NCBI GenBank assembly: GCA_903831545.1
Contig: CAIKYI010000255.1
Span: 1-7,907, forward strand
Direction: 5' to 3'
Length of the DNA: 7,907 nucleotides
Source: an uncultured Methylobacter sp.
GTDB lineage: Bacteria; Pseudomonadota; Gammaproteobacteria; Methylococcales; Methylomonadaceae
How positions within the stretch are numbered: position 1 is the first letter of the stretch; the number at the start of each line of letters is the position of its first letter. A model generated the notes under the pieces. That model was not told the DNA's origin. It ran no database searches and was given only the letters and a program-made list of their open reading frames with translations. Made by a program: the position numbers and the translations under genes. Positions 6,790-7,907 of this stretch are shown piece by piece.

Positions 6790-7767
6790 TTACTTAGTTA
6801 ACTGGTATTCCGAAGCACTCAGCCTTTTTAGGTTTTCGTTGGCCAGTCTGTGATACGTTGGCGACAATGAAATTGCTTTCTGAAAACACTCATAAGCCGC
6901 AGGAGGGTTGTTATTCATCATATAAATATAGCCCAGATTATTGTAAGCATCCGCTTCGTCCAGCACATGCGTGAAAGCTTGAAGGGCGGCTGCATCGTTG
7001 CCAAGACGCGCATATAACAATCCTTGGTTTAACCATGCAGGGTTATATTTGGCATCAAGTATTGATACCTCATTAAACAACCGCAACGCGCCCTGCCAAT
7101 CTCCAGAAAGATACTTGGAATAGCCAAGGTTATTCATAAGCATTGGCATATTAGGCTTGGCTTTCAAAGCGCTTTCATAATATTGTCTGGCATGTAAATA
7201 ATCCCCCATTTTGTCTGCAATTAATCCCAGTCCGTTACCGGCTCGCCACAAGCCAGGGTCAAGAGCTATAGCAGCAGCCAGTGATTGTCTGGCTTCGGCC
7301 TTCCGGTCAGTTTTCAGCTGAAGGAGCCCCAGACCTTGAAGCGTAGCGGCATTCTTGGGTTCCAGTTTCAAGGCCAGTTGATAAGCGATTTCTGCTGGCC
7401 CGTAATGGCCTTGTCCTGCATGTATCTCACCTATCTTGTTAAGTGCCTCCATGTTCTTGTCGTCAAACTCAAGCGCTCTAACGTAATAATACAGCGCCTC
7501 GTCCTTGCTGCCCTGTTGCAACAACTGGTCGGCACGCTTCATCGCCGACGGAGCATCGCCAGTAACTTCCTGTAACTCATGAACAAGTGCCGATTTATCG
7601 TCATACAATCCTGGGATTTTGGGCATCGTCACCACTGTCCCAGTGCTACAGCCGACTAATGGCAAGCTGATAATTACAAAAGACAAACAGAAAAAAACAC
7701 AGCGCATGGCATTACCCGACTTTGCAAAAGTCCTGCCTGAAATAATAAACTTGATTGACTCAGTCAT
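6790..7767 (-). CDS. TPR lipoprotein, TadD-like
   Basis: Predicted outer-membrane lipoprotein built of tetratricopeptide repeats. Its 325 residues begin with a basic N-terminus and a hydrophobic segment, VFFCLSFVIISLPLVGC, whose lipobox LVGC places the lipidated Cys at 40. Ser41 (not Asp) favours sorting to the outer membrane. About seven TPR units fill residues 76-315, with helices such as NMEALNKIGEIHAGQGHY, LMNNLGYSKYLSGDW and AYNNLGYIYMMNN. The architecture resembles TadD of Flp/tight-adherence pili, but no other tad gene is in view, so a general scaffold role is equally possible. GAAAGG sits 6-7 bp before the ATG at 7767. An internal ATG at 7707-7705 would give a more usual 19-residue lipoprotein signal but has a weaker ribosome binding site. 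Expression is from upstream, near or beyond the right edge. Confidence 0.85.
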   Translation of the reverse strand: MTESIKFIISGRTFAKSGNAMRCVFFCLSFVIISLPLVGCSTGTVVTMPKIPGLYDDKSALVHELQEVTGDAPSAMKRADQLLQQGSKDEALYYYVRALEFDDKNMEALNKIGEIHAGQGHYGPAEIAYQLALKLEPKNAATLQGLGLLQLKTDRKAEARQSLAAAIALDPGLWRAGNGLGLIADKMGDYLHARQYYESALKAKPNMPMLMNNLGYSKYLSGDWQGALRLFNEVSILDAKYNPAWLNQGLLYARLGNDAAALQAFTHVLDEADAYNNLGYIYMMNNNPPAAYECFQKAISLSPTYHRLANENLKRLSASEYQLTK

Positions 7768-7780
7768 AAATACCTTTCCA
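7763..7780 (-). promoter_or_regulatory. Ribosome binding site deciding the start of the TPR lipoprotein
   Basis: On the minus strand GGAAAGG precedes the ATG at 7767 with a spacing of about 6 bases. This favours the longer start over the internal ATG at 7707-7705, which has only GGGT about 9 bases upstream. Confidence 0.6.
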
Positions 7781-7854
7781 TATTTTTCTAATTACCTGTA
7801 ACGACAGCTTCCAAGTTATGGAGCGACAGTGCCCGGCCTGAGCTTGCCCCAAGG

Positions 7855-7872
7855 TGCGTAGATATCTACACA
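7855..7872. repeat. 18-bp near-perfect palindrome
   Basis: TGCGTAGATATCTACACA is a palindrome with a perfect 12-bp centre GTAGATATCTAC (7858-7869). The flanking TG/CA pairs also match, with one mismatched pair. It lies about 90 bp upstream of the TPR lipoprotein start. It may be an operator or part of a dispersed repeat. Confidence 0.45.
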
Positions 7873-7885
7873 AGTAAAAATCGAC

Positions 7886-7907
7886 GTCATTCCGGCAGGG
7901 AGAGCAA
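7886..7907. repeat. Partial dispersed repeat at the window edge
   Basis: GTCATTCCGGCAGGGA resembles one arm of the GTCATTCC-type intergenic repeats common in proteobacteria, whose other arm reads GGGATTGCCGGAAT or similar. The window ends before the second arm, so this rests on resemblance only. Confidence 0.35.

Noticed and set aside
1..7907. CRISPR array, tRNA or rRNA genes
   Set aside because: No regularly spaced direct repeats and no tRNA-like or rRNA-like sequence was seen on either strand by eye.

Overview
The window looks like chromosomal DNA from a gammaproteobacterium. The left part follows the gammaproteobacterial order miaB - phoH-like (ybeZ) - ybeY - corC-like (ybeX), and the MiaB text is very close to the E. 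coli protein. The right part has a PEP-CTERM secreted protein, a DUF2934-type small protein and a TPR lipoprotein. That combination suggests an environmental, exopolysaccharide-producing lineage such as the Methylococcales (type I methanotrophs). This taxonomic guess is inference only.

Layout. Positions 1-3534 (+) are a compact four-gene block. It holds the 3' part of miaB (tRNA ms2i6A37 methylthiotransferase, start outside the window), a PhoH-family ATPase, the YbeY rRNA endoribonuclease, and a CBS/CorC_HlyC protein. The genes are 3 bp apart or overlap by 4 and 8 bp. All four concern RNA modification or ribosome quality, or are habitual neighbours of such genes. lnt, the usual next gene, is not present. 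Positions 3535-4158 hold no convincing intact gene; a decayed-looking minus-strand reading frame with two internal stops fills most of it, and it contains one strong hairpin. Positions 4159-5205 (-) encode a secreted choice-of-anchor L protein with a PEP-CTERM-like sorting tail.

Positions 5412-6420 (+) are a graveyard. The C-terminal half of an IS4-type transposase, with a stop codon and two frameshifts, runs in frame into the catalytic core of the HtpX membrane protease. HtpX in turn lacks its N-terminal membrane helices and its C-terminus. A short DUF2934-like gene (6364-6609, -) converges on the htpX remnant. Positions 6610-6789 contain a run of small hairpins with no gene. Positions 6790-7767 (-) encode a TadD-like TPR lipoprotein. 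The last 140 bp hold an 18-bp near-palindrome and what looks like the start of a dispersed GTCATTCCGGC-type repeat.

Overall, a conserved housekeeping operon abuts an accessory segment shaped by IS insertion and gene decay. I found no convincing new multi-gene system. The items most worth a second look are the transposase-HtpX chimera, the decayed frame where lnt would be expected, and the hairpin-rich and palindromic intergenic stretches.
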